This document shows positions 8,199 to 20,706 of a stretch of DNA of 40,371 bases, piece after piece (within the stretch, counting starts at the first letter, position 1; each line of letters begins with the position of its first letter). The stretch lies in assembly GCA_018882885.1 (NCBI GenBank), contig VERG01000013.1, forward strand, positions 1 to 40,371. The letters are read 5' to 3'. A program made the position numbers and the translations under genes. The notes under the pieces were generated by a model. That model was not told the origin of the DNA, did not search any database, and saw nothing but the letters and a program-made list of their open reading frames with translations. This DNA comes from Candidatus Nanopelagicaceae bacterium (lineage in GTDB: Bacteria; Actinomycetota; Actinomycetes; Nanopelagicales; Nanopelagicaceae).

Positions 8199-9234
8199 TA
8201 TGCCAACGCCTTTACCATTGCATCGCCGACCTCTTTAGTAGAACGCTTGACGGTACCGCGCTGCAATATGTCCTGCTCCACCGCTTTCTCAACATCTGCT
8301 GCGGCTTTATCCAAACCTAAATGTCGCAGCATCATGGCAACAGACATAACTGTTGCGGTTGGATCTGCGATTCCTTTTCCTGCGATATCTGGAGCTGAAC
8401 CATGGACCGGCTCAAACATCGATGGGAATTTCCCTTCTGGATTGATATTGCCAGAAGCAGCTAATCCAATTCCGCCACAGATTGCCGCTGCGATATCTGT
8501 GAGAATGTCACCAAATAGATTGTCAGTTACCACTACATCAAAGCGCTCCGGATTAGTTACAAAGAACATTGAAGCTGCATCTACGTGAAGATAGTCAGTG
8601 GTCACATCAGGGAACTCTTTTGCCACCTCGTTAAAGGTGCGGGTCCATAAACCTCCAGCACGCACCAAAACATTGTTTTTGTGAACCAGAGTTAATTTCT
8701 TGCGCGGTCTGGCTTGAGCGCGAGCAAAAGCATTGCGGATAACCCGCTCTGCACCTCTTCTGGTATTTAGCGACTCCTCTGTTGCGATCTCACTCGAAGT
8801 GCCTTCAGCTAAAACTCCACCGGCACCGACATAAGGACCTTCAGTTCCTTCTCTGACTACAACAAAATCTATGGGTACTTCTGTGCGCAGTGGGCCGGTG
8901 GTTCCGGGATATAGTCGAGCGGGACGCAAATTGATGTAGTGATCAAATGCGAATCTCAGCTTTAGTAGCAATCCGCGCTCGAGTACTCCACTTGGAACTG
9001 ATGGATCTCCAACTGCTCCAAGCAAAATAACATCAAAACCTTTTAACTCCTCCAAAACCGCATCAGGCAAAGTTTCTCCGGTGCGGTGCCAAAGTCGAGC
9101 ACCGAGATCAAACTCCTTTTTGGTAAAGGACACTCCATATTTAGCAGCAACCGCATCCAGAACCTTTACACCTTCGGCAACAACCTCTGGCCCAATCCCG
9201 TCGCCACCAATTAAAGCTAGTTTGAATTGTTGGC

Positions 9235-9238
<4 letters not shown>
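8198..9238 (-). CDS. leuB: 3-Isopropylmalate dehydrogenase
   Basis: NAD-dependent oxidative decarboxylase of leucine synthesis. Family members can also act on 3-methylmalate in the citramalate route, which fits the nearby cimA. It has 346 aa with GDGIGPEVV at the N-terminus, the arginine-rich substrate segment (about 90-135), YVGAGG, and the metal-site signature [44 protein letters not shown] binds the cofactor. The start overlaps the serA stop as ATGA. No leuA, leuC or leuD is present in the window, so the remaining leucine genes lie elsewhere. Confidence 0.96.
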
Positions 9239-11881
<2,643 letters not shown>

Positions 11882-11895
11882 TTATTTCGTGATAT

Positions 11896-12453
11896 TTAGT
11901 TTTGGTAATCCTCTGTCTGGCTTTGCGACTCTGATGAGGCTAGTCCAGTTTCCTGCAATGTCCGCTCTACCAATGTTGTGTCACTAGTTTCAATAGCGAT
12001 CAACCCGGATTGAACCAACTCTTTTACTCCGAACTTATTTAACTCAGTTAACAAAGTTGCCAGATCTTTGCTGGTACCAACCGCTTCAATAACTAACGAG
12101 TTACTGCTTTCCTCAACAATTTGGCCGTTATATTTCTTGACCAAAGACTCAATCTCGCCACGAGAAGTTGAGTTGCTGACTTTGACCATCAGAAGTTCGC
12201 GTTGCCTTGAGTTGGTGCTGGTCATTTCTTGAATACCAATGACATTAACTAGTTTGAATAGCTGGGCGCTGACTTGATCAAGTGCGTGGCCTTCAAGATT
12301 CAAAACAATAGTCATGCGAGAAACCTCAGGGTTCTCAGTTGGTCCTACCGCGAGAGAATCGATGTTGTAACCGCGTCGCGAAAAAAGTGATGCTACTCGA
12401 GCCAATACGCCAGGACTATTTTCAACTAATACAGAAAGAGTGTGCTGGGCCAT
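11896..12453 (-). CDS. ilvN: Acetolactate synthase small (regulatory) subunit
   Basis: Regulatory partner of IlvB; the family confers valine feedback inhibition. It has 185 aa. An ACT domain covers about residues 4-75 (LSVLVENSPGVLARVASLFS, then RRGYNIDSLAVGPTENPEVSR), and the C-terminal ALS small-subunit domain includes RELLMVKVSN and the SLVIEAVGTSKDL region. A Ser/Gln/Glu-rich tail ends the protein. It begins 2 nt after the ilvB stop. Confidence 0.96.
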   Translation of the reverse strand: MAQHTLSVLVENSPGVLARVASLFSRRGYNIDSLAVGPTENPEVSRMTIVLNLEGHALDQVSAQLFKLVNVIGIQEMTSTNSRQRELLMVKVSNSTSRGEIESLVKKYNGQIVEESSNSLVIEAVGTSKDLATLLTELNKFGVKELVQSGLIAIETSDTTLVERTLQETGLASSESQSQTEDYQN

Positions 12454-12455
12454 GG

Positions 12456-14195
12456 TTATAACTCCTGTGAATCCCAGTCCGGCGCCATTTCTTTGGCGAT
12501 CATGATGTCATCATTTGAAGTTCCGGCGGCAACCATCGGCCATACCATTGCATCACGATGTACATTGAAATCAACAACTACTGGAGCGTCATTGATGGCG
12601 TTAGCTTCTTTGATGATCTTGTCTACATCAGATTTGCTGTCACAACGCAGACCAACACAACCCATAGCTTCTGCCAACTTGGCGAAATCTGGAATACGTT
12701 TTGAGTGTAAATCAGTGTTTGAGTAGCGCTGTTGATAAAACAGAGATTGCCATTGACGTACCATTCCCAAACTCTCATTATTAATAATCGCTACTTTGAT
12801 TGGGATGTTATTGAGCGAACAAGTAACCAACTCTTGATTGGTCATCTGGAAACAACCATCTCCATCGATCGCCCATACCGGCGTATCTGGCGCACCAACC
12901 TTTGCACCCATAGCGGCCGGAACCGCATAACCCATGGTTCCTAATCCACCAGAGTTCAACCAGGTACGCGGTTTTTCATACTTAACAAACTGCGATGCCC
13001 ACATCTGATGTTGACCAACACCAGCTACATAAATTCCATCAGGACCTGTAATTGCTCCAATTCTTTCAATTACATACTGCGGAGAAAGTGATCCATCTAC
13101 CGGCTCGTTGTAACCCAATGGGTACTTCTCGCGTAGTGAACCCATCTGACGCCACCAAGTAGTTAGGTCTGGTTTATTTTTCTTGAACTCGGCTTCTACT
13201 GCCGGAATCAGCGCTCGAATGGTTGGACCTAAATCGCCAATGATCGGAACATCGGCATAGCGATTCTTTCCAATCTCAGCGGGATCAATATCGGCATGAA
13301 TAATCTTGGCATTAACAGCGAATGTTGAGAGCTTTCCAGTTACTCGATCATCAAAACGAGCACCTAAAGTGATTAACAAATCTGCTTTTTGCAGCGCAGT
13401 AACCGCCGCTACGGTGCCATGCATGCCAGGCATTCCAAGGTGCTGGTGATGGCTGTCAGGGAAAGCGCCGCGAGCCATAAGTGTGGTCACCACAGGCGCG
13501 CCAACTAGCTCTGCAAATTTAAATAAATCCTTTGCAGCATTAGCCTTAATTACGCCGCCACCAATGTAGAAAACTGGTTTTACAGATTGCGCTATCAGTG
13601 CCGCTGCATCTCTGATTGATTGTGCATTTGGTTCTGTTTGCGGTTTGTACCCGCGAAGATTTATAGAGCTTGGATAGTTGTAATCCGTCATTTTTTGCAG
13701 AGCATCTTTGGCGATATCCACCAAAACTGGACCAGGCCGTCCGGTGTTTGCAATATAGAAAGCTTCAGCGATTGCTTTCGGAATATCTGCTGGATCGGTC
13801 ACCAAATAATTGTGTTTTGTAATTGGCATAGTTACGCCACGGATGTCTGCTTCTTGGAAAGCATCAGTACCAATTGCCGGCGCTGGTACCTGCCCAGTGA
13901 TTGCTACGACTGGAACAGAGTCCATCTGCGCATCAGCAAGTGGGGTAACTAAATTGGTCGCCCCGGGGCCTGATGTTGCAATGCAAACTCCAACTCGCCC
14001 AGTTACCTGCGCATAACCTGTGGCCGCGTGCCCTGCACCTTGTTCATGTCGCACCAAAATATGGCGGATCTTTGAATCATAAATTGGGTCGTAAGCAGGA
14101 AGGATTGCACCGCCAGGAATACCGAACATGACATCAACGCCAGCTTGCTCTAAGGCGTTGACGAGAGATTGTGCTCCCGTAATCTGATTGCTCAT
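12456..14195 (-). CDS. ilvB: Acetolactate synthase large (catalytic) subunit
   Basis: ThDP/FAD enzyme that joins two pyruvates, or pyruvate and 2-ketobutyrate, to start valine or isoleucine synthesis. It has 579 aa. The catalytic glutamate is E51 in [15 protein letters not shown]. The central FAD-binding domain (about 190-340) is followed by the ThDP domain with the [12 protein letters not shown] signature near residue 440. The start ATG 14195 follows a very strong ribosome binding site (AGGAAGGAG). It is the first structural gene of the operon, 41 nt downstream of an intrinsic terminator that is part of a leader-peptide attenuator. Confidence 0.97.
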   Translation of the reverse strand: MSNQITGAQSLVNALEQAGVDVMFGIPGGAILPAYDPIYDSKIRHILVRHEQGAGHAATGYAQVTGRVGVCIATSGPGATNLVTPLADAQMDSVPVVAITGQVPAPAIGTDAFQEADIRGVTMPITKHNYLVTDPADIPKAIAEAFYIANTGRPGPVLVDIAKDALQKMTDYNYPSSINLRGYKPQTEPNAQSIRDAAALIAQSVKPVFYIGGGVIKANAAKDLFKFAELVGAPVVTTLMARGAFPDSHHQHLGMPGMHGTVAAVTALQKADLLITLGARFDDRVTGKLSTFAVNAKIIHADIDPAEIGKNRYADVPIIGDLGPTIRALIPAVEAEFKKNKPDLTTWWRQMGSLREKYPLGYNEPVDGSLSPQYVIERIGAITGPDGIYVAGVGQHQMWASQFVKYEKPRTWLNSGGLGTMGYAVPAAMGAKVGAPDTPVWAIDGDGCFQMTNQELVTCSLNNIPIKVAIINNESLGMVRQWQSLFYQQRYSNTDLHSKRIPDFAKLAEAMGCVGLRCDSKSDVDKIIKEANAINDAPVVVDFNVHRDAMVWPMVAAGTSNDDIMIAKEMAPDWDSQEL

Positions 14196-14235
14196 GTTCT
14201 ACTCCTTCCTATACTTAAATTTATTCCGCTCCAAT

Positions 14236-14264
14236 AATGCAAAAACCCTCAGTTTCCTGAGGGT
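14236..14264 (-). terminator. Intrinsic terminator of the ilv attenuator
   Basis: On the minus strand an 8-bp perfect stem, ACCCTCAG with CTGAGGGT (14264-14257 and 14252-14245), closes a GAAA tetraloop and is followed at once by a run of five U (14245-14241). This is a textbook rho-independent terminator. It lies between the promoter at 14356-14384 and ilvB, so it would stop ilvBNC transcription unless suppressed. It also serves any read-through transcript from ilvD. Confidence 0.85.
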
Positions 14265-14294
14265 GCGCGTGAACTTGAAGCTAGTTCACGCGCA
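14264..14294 (-). promoter_or_regulatory. Long leader hairpin directly upstream of the ilv terminator
   Basis: A perfect 11-bp inverted repeat (GCGCGTGAACT on the plus strand at 14265-14275, its complement at 14283-14293) extends to 12 bp with T14264-A14294. The loop has 7 nt. The arm nearest the leader peptide contains its stop codon (14286-14288), so a ribosome finishing the peptide would melt this hairpin. It touches the first base of the terminator stem. It is probably the translation-sensitive element of the attenuator, but I could not identify a clean competing antiterminator pairing. Confidence 0.65.
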
Positions 14295-14348
14295 GCGAAT
14301 CACCACCACTGAAACAATGATTGAGACAGATGATGTGTTCGCTGACAT
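14286..14348 (-). CDS. Branched-chain leader peptide (20 aa, Val/Ile rich)
   Basis: ATG 14348 to TGA 14286 encodes a 20-residue peptide with eight branched-chain residues: V8, I10, I11, V12, V14, V15, V16 and I17, including three consecutive GTG codons followed by ATT at 14309-14298. This is the classic composition of an ilv attenuation leader peptide. It is immediately followed by a long hairpin and an intrinsic terminator ahead of ilvB. There is no ribosome binding site; the promoter -10 ends 7 nt before the ATG, so the mRNA is predicted to start at or next to the ATG and be read as leaderless, which is common in actinobacteria. No leucine codon is present, suggesting that it senses valine and isoleucine only. 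Confidence 0.82.
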   Translation of the reverse strand: MSANTSSVSIIVSVVVIRCA

Positions 14349-14355
14349 GAAGAGA

Positions 14356-14384
14356 ATTATCCCGTCACAAAAAGTATGAGTCAA
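14356..14384 (-). promoter_or_regulatory. Promoter of the ilvBNC-serA-leuB-ilvE-cimA operon
   Basis: On the minus strand TTGACT (14384-14379) and GATAAT (14361-14356) are separated by 17 nt, each with five of six consensus matches for the housekeeping sigma factor. Start of transcription 7-8 nt after the -10 falls on or beside ATG 14348 of the leader peptide. The promoter lies just after the ilvD stop codon. Confidence 0.75.
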
Positions 14385-14426
14385 CCCCTGAGACGCCTAT
14401 CTCACATTTTGAACGTGAAATCCGGC

Positions 14427-16103
14427 CTAGTCGCAGACCGCGCCTTTTGAGGCTGAACCAACCAACTTCGAGTATTTTCCAAGAACCCCCGAGGTATAGC
14501 GCGGAGGTAGTGGGCGGAACTCTGAGCGACGTTTGGCGAGTTCTTTTTCATCTATCAAAAGATCCAAAGTACGCAGCTTCGTATCGATTCGAATTCGATC
14601 CCCATCCTTTACCAAGGCAATTGGTCCACCATCAACCGCTTCTGGTGCAACATGGCCAACACAAAGACCTGTTGTGCCACCAGAGAAACGACCATCAGTT
14701 AGAAGCAAAACAGATTTTCCAAGTCCGGCACCCTTAATTGCACCAGTAATCATCAACATCTCGCGCATACCAGGACCACCTTTTGGTCCCTCGTAACGAA
14801 TGACAACAACATCGCCGGCCTTGATAGTTCCATCTTCAAGCGCCTGCATCGCAGATTGTTCTCTATCAAAAACTCTAGCCGGACCTTCAAATACATCAAC
14901 ACCAACACCAGCAACTTTGGTGACCGCTCCCTCGGGAGCCAAACTGCCGCCCAAAATTGTTATGCCACCAGTTGTTGCCATCGGATTGCTGGTAGCTTTC
15001 AAAATATCGCCATCAGGATCTGGAGGATTTACATCAGCAAGATTCTCCGCCATTGTCTTTCCGGTTACAGTCAAGCAATCTCCGTGCAGTAACCCTGCAT
15101 CCAACAACGCTTTTAGAACTACCGGGATTCCGCCGACCTTGTCTACATCACTCATTACAAATCGACCGAATGGTTTTAGATCACCAAGCAAAGGAACCTT
15201 TGAACCGATCCGATGGAAATCATTAAGAGTTAAATCAACCTTTGCTTCATGTGCGATAGCGAGAAGATGTAGAACCGCATTGGTAGAACCACCTAAAGCC
15301 ATCAGAGATGTAATCGCATTTTCAAAAGCGGGTTTAGTAAGAATTTGTCGGGTCGTAATCCCTTGGCGAATAAGTTCTACAACCGCTGCACCAGATTTAA
15401 TTGCATAAGTATCTCGGCGGCGATCCACTGCCGGAGGCGCTGCTGAACCCGGCAGCGATAATCCGATTGCTTCACCGATAGTCGCCATGGTGTTTGCGGT
15501 GTACATGCCACCACATGCACCCTCTCCCGGACAGATCGCCCTTTCAATTTTGTCGACCTCTTCACGGGTTATTAAGCCGCGAGCACATGCGCCAACAGCT
15601 TCAAAAGCATCGATGATGGTTACATCTTTTCCATCGACCTGACCTGGCAATGTGGAACCGGCATAAACAAAAACGCTGGCAACATCAAGGCGGGCAGCTG
15701 CCATCATCATTCCAGGTAGTGATTTATCGCAGCCGGCAAATGTGACCATGCCATCAAGTCTCTCGGCTTGCATAACGGTTTCTACTGAGTCGGCGATTAC
15801 TTCACGTGAAACTAGAGAGAAATGCATTCCTTCATGTCCCATTGAAATTCCATCGGAGACTGAGATAGTTCCAAACTGCATGGGAAATCCGCCGGCATCG
15901 ATTACGCCTTGCTTTGAAGCTTTGGCTAATCGGTCGAGGGAGAGATTGCATGGAGTAATTTCATTCCAAGATGATGCGATGCCGATCTGCGGCTTAGCAA
16001 AATCCTCATCCTTCATGCCGACCGCGCGCAACATGCCACGAGCTGGAGCCCGCTCTAAACCATCTGTTACATCTTTAGAACGTGGTTTCATGTTGTCGGT
16101 CAT
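14427..16103 (-). CDS. ilvD: Dihydroxy-acid dehydratase
   Basis: Iron-sulfur enzyme that dehydrates the dihydroxy acids in valine and isoleucine synthesis. At 558 aa it is normal length. Cysteines C52 (EITPCNLSL), C125 ([11 protein letters not shown]) and C197 ([14 protein letters not shown]) match the cluster ligand positions of the IlvD family. The C-terminal half contains [12 protein letters not shown] and [18 protein letters not shown]. It lies 13 nt downstream of gatB but upstream of the ilv promoter, so it belongs to the proB-proA-gatCAB transcript rather than to the attenuated operon. Confidence 0.96.
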   Translation of the reverse strand: MTDNMKPRSKDVTDGLERAPARGMLRAVGMKDEDFAKPQIGIASSWNEITPCNLSLDRLAKASKQGVIDAGGFPMQFGTISVSDGISMGHEGMHFSLVSREVIADSVETVMQAERLDGMVTFAGCDKSLPGMMMAAARLDVASVFVYAGSTLPGQVDGKDVTIIDAFEAVGACARGLITREEVDKIERAICPGEGACGGMYTANTMATIGEAIGLSLPGSAAPPAVDRRRDTYAIKSGAAVVELIRQGITTRQILTKPAFENAITSLMALGGSTNAVLHLLAIAHEAKVDLTLNDFHRIGSKVPLLGDLKPFGRFVMSDVDKVGGIPVVLKALLDAGLLHGDCLTVTGKTMAENLADVNPPDPDGDILKATSNPMATTGGITILGGSLAPEGAVTKVAGVGVDVFEGPARVFDREQSAMQALEDGTIKAGDVVVIRYEGPKGGPGMREMLMITGAIKGAGLGKSVLLLTDGRFSGGTTGLCVGHVAPEAVDGGPIALVKDGDRIRIDTKLRTLDLLIDEKELAKRRSEFRPLPPRYTSGVLGKYSKLVGSASKGAVCD

Positions 16104-16116
16104 GAGGTTAGCCTAC

Positions 16117-17619
16117 TTAAGCCTGACCTAAATGCTTTAGAAGTAGTTCGCGAACTTTAGCTGCGTCGGCCTGTCCTTTAGTTTCTTTCATAACCGCGCC
16201 AATTAATGCGCCAGCGGCAGGAAGGTGACCCCCTTTTACCTTTTCTGCAACATCTGGTTGGGCGGCAATCGCCTTTTCGATTGCGACCATCAACGCAGAA
16301 TCATCAGATACAACTTGAATGCCGCGACTCTTAATGATCTCTGCGGGTCTACCTTCTCCAGCAATAACACCATCAACTACCTGACGAGCCAACTTATCGG
16401 TTAGTTCACCTTTTTCAATTAAAGCAACGATTTCCGCTACATCTGCAGAGCTAATCGGAAGCTCCGCGGCAGCAACACCTTTTTCATTTGCCAACCTGGC
16501 AATCTCACCTAACCACCAAGATCTGGCTCGGGTGGGGTCTGCACCTAATTTCACTGTGGCTTCAACCAGATCAAGAACATCGGCGTTAATCATCGCCGCC
16601 ATTTCCTTATCAGGAACCTGCCAAGCTTCCTGTAATTTCTTTCTTCTAACCGAAGGTTTCTCTGGAAGTGACTTCTTAATCTTTTCGATTAACTCAGGTG
16701 TTGGGGCGACCGGTACTAAATCTGGCTCTGGAAAATAACGGTAATCCTCAGCCTGTTCCTTGGAACGACCGGGAGTGGTTAAACCAGTGTCCTCGTGAAA
16801 ATGTCTGGTTTCCTGAACCACTTTCTCGCCCTTGTTAAGCAGTTCGGCATGACGAATCATCTCGCCTCTCACCGCTCGCTCTACTGAGCGAAGTGAGTTA
16901 ACATTTTTGGTCTCGCTTCTGGTTCCGAGTTTTTCTACACCAATCGGACGTAATGAAACATTGGCGTCACAGCGCAGCGAGCCCTGCTCCATCTTCACAT
17001 CGCTAACACCTAATCCCCGCAAAATATCTCTTAACTCTGAAACATAAGCTCGAGCCACCTCCGGTGCATACTTTCCGGTTCCAGGGATTATTTTGGTAAC
17101 AATCTCTACAAGTGGAATTCCAGCGCGGTTGTAATCCAACAATGAGTAGTCAGCACCATGTATGCGGCCGGTGGCTCCACCCATATGTAGAGATTTTCCA
17201 GTGTCCTCTTCCATATGAACCCGTTCAATTTCGATACGGAATTCCTTTGGGCCCTCCTCTGTATCAATGGTTACATCCAAATAACCATTTACACAGATTG
17301 GTTCATCGTATTGAGAGGTTTGAAAGTTCTTGGGCATATCGGGGTAGAAATAGTTCTTGCGAGCAAACCGGGAAAATGGCGCAATAGAGCAGTTGAGCGC
17401 CAGTCCAATAGCGATTGTGTACTCAATTGCTTTGCCATTTACCACAGGCAATGATCCGGGAAGTCCTAAGCAAACCGGGCAGGTTTGAGTGTTTGGTGCA
17501 GCGCCAAACACTGTATTGCAGCCACAAAACATCTTTGATTCAGTACCAAGTTCAACATGTACCTCTAGACCAAGAACCGGTTCATACTTTGCAATTACAT
17601 CCTCATACTTCAAAGCCAT
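16117..17619 (-). CDS. gatB: Asp-tRNA(Asn)/Glu-tRNA(Gln) amidotransferase subunit B
   Basis: tRNA-binding and kinase subunit of GatCAB, which converts misacylated Glu-tRNA(Gln) or Asp-tRNA(Asn) to the amide form. I chose ATG 17619 (reads [17 protein letters not shown]), preceded by TTAGGAGCAAAGTA and overlapping the gatA stop as TAATG; it gives 500 aa. A longer frame to 17667 would run inside gatA. Motifs are [30 protein letters not shown] (a zinc-type cysteine pair), [16 protein letters not shown], and the C-terminal YqeY-like tail. Its presence implies indirect Gln- or Asn-tRNA synthesis. Confidence 0.95.
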   Translation of the reverse strand: MALKYEDVIAKYEPVLGLEVHVELGTESKMFCGCNTVFGAAPNTQTCPVCLGLPGSLPVVNGKAIEYTIAIGLALNCSIAPFSRFARKNYFYPDMPKNFQTSQYDEPICVNGYLDVTIDTEEGPKEFRIEIERVHMEEDTGKSLHMGGATGRIHGADYSLLDYNRAGIPLVEIVTKIIPGTGKYAPEVARAYVSELRDILRGLGVSDVKMEQGSLRCDANVSLRPIGVEKLGTRSETKNVNSLRSVERAVRGEMIRHAELLNKGEKVVQETRHFHEDTGLTTPGRSKEQAEDYRYFPEPDLVPVAPTPELIEKIKKSLPEKPSVRRKKLQEAWQVPDKEMAAMINADVLDLVEATVKLGADPTRARSWWLGEIARLANEKGVAAAELPISSADVAEIVALIEKGELTDKLARQVVDGVIAGEGRPAEIIKSRGIQVVSDDSALMVAIEKAIAAQPDVAEKVKGGHLPAAGALIGAVMKETKGQADAAKVRELLLKHLGQA

Positions 17620-19103
17620 TACTTTGCTCCTAACTTTGGAGCGGAGGCCAGAATTGGTTGGCCCCACTTAGCAAGCAATGCCGCCTCTAATGCTGAACCA
17701 ACTTTGTACATTCGATCATCCTGCATCGCAGGTGCCATGATTTGGAATCCAGCTGGCAAACCATCCTCTTCTGCTAAACCTGATGGCAGAGACATTCCGC
17801 CAATTCCAGCTAGGTTGGTAGGAATGGTTGCAATGTCATTTAGATACATAGCGATTGGATCATTAGCTTTTTCCCCAATCTTGAAAGCTGTGGTCGGGGC
17901 GGTTGGTGACACCAAAACATCAGCCAACTTAAAGGCATTTTCGAAGTCACGCGATATTAAAGTGCGTACCTTTTGCGCGCTACCGTAATAAGCATCGTAA
18001 TAACCACTAGATAATGCATATGTGCCCAAAATTATGCGCCGCTTTACCTCACGGCCAAATCCGGCCTGGCGCGTCAGATTCATGACATCTTCTGCTGAAC
18101 CAGATCCAACACGCATTCCATAACGCATTGCGTCAAAGCGAGCCAAGTTAGAGGAGCACTCACTCGGCGCAATTAAATAGTAAGCGGCCAATGCATAATC
18201 AAAGTACTTACAGGAAACCTCAACAATTTCAGCACCCTGTTGTGCAAGTAGCTCTAGAGATTCATTGAATAGCTTTAAGACACCTGGTTGGTAACCATCG
18301 CCTTGCAGCTCCTTGATTACACCAATCTTCATGCCTTTTACATTGCCATCTTTAGCAGCGGCAACAACTGGTGGTACCGGTGCGTTAATTGAAGTGGAAT
18401 CTAATTTGTCATAACCACCAATTGCTTCATGTAGATATGCCGCATCTAAGACGGTACGAGCACATGGACCGGCTTGATCAAGTGATGAGGAAAAGGCAAC
18501 CAATCCATATCGGGAAACTCCACCGTAGGTCGGCTTTACTCCCACAGTTCCGGTAACAGCTGCCGGCTGGCGAATTGATCCACCGGTATCAGTACCAATT
18601 GCCAGTGGTGCCTCAAATGCTGCAAGTGCTGCAGAGGAACCGCCACCTGATCCACCTGGAATTCGAGTTAAGTCCCAAGGGTTGTGGGTTGGTCCATATG
18701 CTGAGTTCTCTGTCGAGGAACCCATTGCAAACTCATCCATATTGGTCTTACCCAAAATTACAACCCCGTTTTCCTTTAAGCGGGTTACAACAGTGGAGTC
18801 ATATGGTGGACGCCAACCTTCTAACATCTTTGAACCACATGTAGTGGGAATACCTTTTTGTGTCATTACATCTTTAAGAGCCAATGGAACTCCGGCAAGT
18901 GGTGGAAGCTCTACTCCGCTGTTGCGCTTTTCATCGATAGCTCGTGCTTGAGAGATAGCGCCTTCTGTGTCTATATGTAAGAAAGCGTGTACTTGAGAAT
19001 CTACTTTGGTAATTTGATCAAGATGAGCTTGAGTAAGTTCGACACTTGAAATCTCTCCTGCTTTAAGAGCAGCAGCCATTTCTATCGCAGTTTTTTGAAT
19101 CAT
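17619..19103 (-). CDS. gatA: Asp-tRNA(Asn)/Glu-tRNA(Gln) amidotransferase subunit A
   Basis: Glutaminase subunit of GatCAB that releases ammonia from glutamine. It has 494 aa with the amidase-signature triad visible: K77 (PLALKDVM), S152 and the nucleophile S176 in the Gly/Ser-rich region [13 protein letters not shown] to [13 protein letters not shown]. It sits between gatC and gatB with one-base TAATG overlaps on both sides, so the three subunits are probably made in coupled amounts. Confidence 0.97.
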   Translation of the reverse strand: MIQKTAIEMAAALKAGEISSVELTQAHLDQITKVDSQVHAFLHIDTEGAISQARAIDEKRNSGVELPPLAGVPLALKDVMTQKGIPTTCGSKMLEGWRPPYDSTVVTRLKENGVVILGKTNMDEFAMGSSTENSAYGPTHNPWDLTRIPGGSGGGSSAALAAFEAPLAIGTDTGGSIRQPAAVTGTVGVKPTYGGVSRYGLVAFSSSLDQAGPCARTVLDAAYLHEAIGGYDKLDSTSINAPVPPVVAAAKDGNVKGMKIGVIKELQGDGYQPGVLKLFNESLELLAQQGAEIVEVSCKYFDYALAAYYLIAPSECSSNLARFDAMRYGMRVGSGSAEDVMNLTRQAGFGREVKRRIILGTYALSSGYYDAYYGSAQKVRTLISRDFENAFKLADVLVSPTAPTTAFKIGEKANDPIAMYLNDIATIPTNLAGIGGMSLPSGLAEEDGLPAGFQIMAPAMQDDRMYKVGSALEAALLAKWGQPILASAPKLGAK

Positions 19104-19399
19104 TACTCTTCACCCAAAATCTGAGGCACTTTGAATCTTTGCTCTTCTTGAGCCGGCGCACCTGATAAAGCCTCTTCTGGGGTCAAGCTAGGACGAACTT
19201 CATCTGCTCGAAAAACATTTTTCAAAGGTAGAGGGTGGGAGGTAGGTGGTACATCCGCTCCAGCGACCTCTTGAACTCTTGCTACCGCATCAAGAATGAC
19301 GGCAAGTTCATTAGAGAGATGATCTAACTCGCTATCTGACATATCTATTCGAGCTAATTTAGCTAGGTTTGCTACATCGTCACGAGAGATGTTTGACAT
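19103..19399 (-). CDS. gatC: Asp-tRNA(Asn)/Glu-tRNA(Gln) amidotransferase subunit C
   Basis: Small subunit that wraps and stabilises GatA. I chose ATG 19399 (reads [21 protein letters not shown]), preceded by the AAGGTGA ribosome binding site at good distance, giving 98 aa. A GTG nine bases upstream would add three residues. The N-terminal helix and the later [17 protein letters not shown] segment are typical of the family. It ends by overlapping gatA by one base. Confidence 0.93.
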   Translation of the reverse strand: MSNISRDDVANLAKLARIDMSDSELDHLSNELAVILDAVARVQEVAGADVPPTSHPLPLKNVFRADEVRPSLTPEEALSGAPAQEEQRFKVPQILGEE

Positions 19400-19437
19400 G
19401 AGGGTCACCTTACCGAGTGTTCCGCACTTCGCGCGAA

Positions 19438-20706
19438 TTACTTTCGGATCTGGCCTTCCCCTCTAACTATCCACGTAGTCGTTGTCATCTGCTCTAGACC
19501 CATGGGTCCCCTGGCATGCAATTTCTGATTTGAAATACCAATTTCAGCGCCGAAGCCCATCTCTTCGCCATCTGTAAATCTCGTTGAAGCATTAACCATA
19601 ACCGCAGCACAATCCGAAAGCGAAATAAAGGCATCTGCGTTCTCTTTGGATTCGGTAACGATTGCCTCAGTGTGATTGGTGCCGTATTTCAAAATGTGAT
19701 CTGCGGCTGCAAGCAATGTTGGAACAACGCCAACATTCATCTCTAAAACGCCGTACTCAGTGGACCAACTTTCATTGCTGGCCAACGAAGCTGGAATGCC
19801 CAGTGATTTAGCCACCTCAAGAGCCTGCGCATCGCAATGCAGCACGACACCTGAGTCATGCAAGGCTTGCAAAGCTGTGGGCAAGAATCGATCAGCAACA
19901 TCCTGATGTACTAATAAAGTTTCGGCTGCATTACAAACACTTGGGCGATGACACTTTGAGTTAATTAGAATCGGAAGTGCCTTCAATAAATCCGCTTTTG
20001 AATCTACATAAACATGGCAAACACCAGCCCCGGTTTCAATTGTCGGAACCGTCGATTCATCAACCACCATACGAATCAGAGCCGCACTTCCTCGCGGAAT
20101 CACCAAATCTACTTTTCCTCTGGCATGTAGAAGGGCACGAGTTGTGTCACGATCATGGGAGGGAATAAGTTGTAATACATCTGGAGAAATAACGGTCTTA
20201 GCCAAACTCTCTCTCATTACCTCTACCAAAACGGCGTTGCTCTTCTCTGCCGAGGAAGATCCCCTCAATAAAGCAGCATTTCCAGACATCAACAAAATTA
20301 CAGCAGCATCAACTGTGACATTAGGTCTTGCCTCATAAACCATACCCACAACTCCGAAAGGAACTGTGATTTGCTGTAGGTGTAAACCATTTTCTAAGGT
20401 TCGATCTCGAATTACATTGCCTAAAGGATTTGGTAGCGCAGCTACTTTACGAGCGCCGTTAGCTATTCCTTTAATTCGAGATGCATCAAGCATCAAACGA
20501 TCTAGAAGTTGGGAGTTCAAGCCGGAACTCCTGCCTTGCTCCATATCGGCTTGATTTGCAGCAATTATCCGTTCTTGGTTCTCCTCAAGAGCAGAGGCAA
20601 TTGCCAATAATGCAGCTTGGCGTTGTTCATAAGTGGCTGCAACTAGAGTTCGTGCGGCATGACGCGCCAAATCCGCCAAATCTGAAATTAATCTGTCATT
20701 ACTCAT
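19438..20706 (-). CDS. proA: Gamma-glutamyl phosphate reductase
   Basis: Second step of proline synthesis: NADPH reduction of glutamyl-5-phosphate to the semialdehyde. It has 422 aa of the aldehyde dehydrogenase fold. The catalytic cysteine is C258 in KCHRPSVCNAAETLL. PFGVVGMVYEARPNVTVDAA and GAEIGISNQKLHARGPMGLEQ (toward the C-terminus) are family signatures. Its ATG overlaps the proB stop as ATGA. gatC follows 38 nt downstream. Confidence 0.96.
   Translation of the reverse strand: MSNDRLISDLADLARHAARTLVAATYEQRQAALLAIASALEENQERIIAANQADMEQGRSSGLNSQLLDRLMLDASRIKGIANGARKVAALPNPLGNVIRDRTLENGLHLQQITVPFGVVGMVYEARPNVTVDAAVILLMSGNAALLRGSSSAEKSNAVLVEVMRESLAKTVISPDVLQLIPSHDRDTTRALLHARGKVDLVIPRGSAALIRMVVDESTVPTIETGAGVCHVYVDSKADLLKALPILINSKCHRPSVCNAAETLLVHQDVADRFLPTALQALHDSGVVLHCDAQALEVAKSLGIPASLASNESWSTEYGVLEMNVGVVPTLLAAADHILKYGTNHTEAIVTESKENADAFISLSDCAAVMVNASTRFTDGEEMGFGAEIGISNQKLHARGPMGLEQMTTTTWIVRGEGQIRK

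Noticed and set aside
14800-15408. 202-codon plus-strand ORF inside ilvD
   Set aside because: A shadow of the ilvD reading frame: Ser/Pro/Thr-rich translation, no ribosome binding site, and ilvD is fully intact on the other strand.
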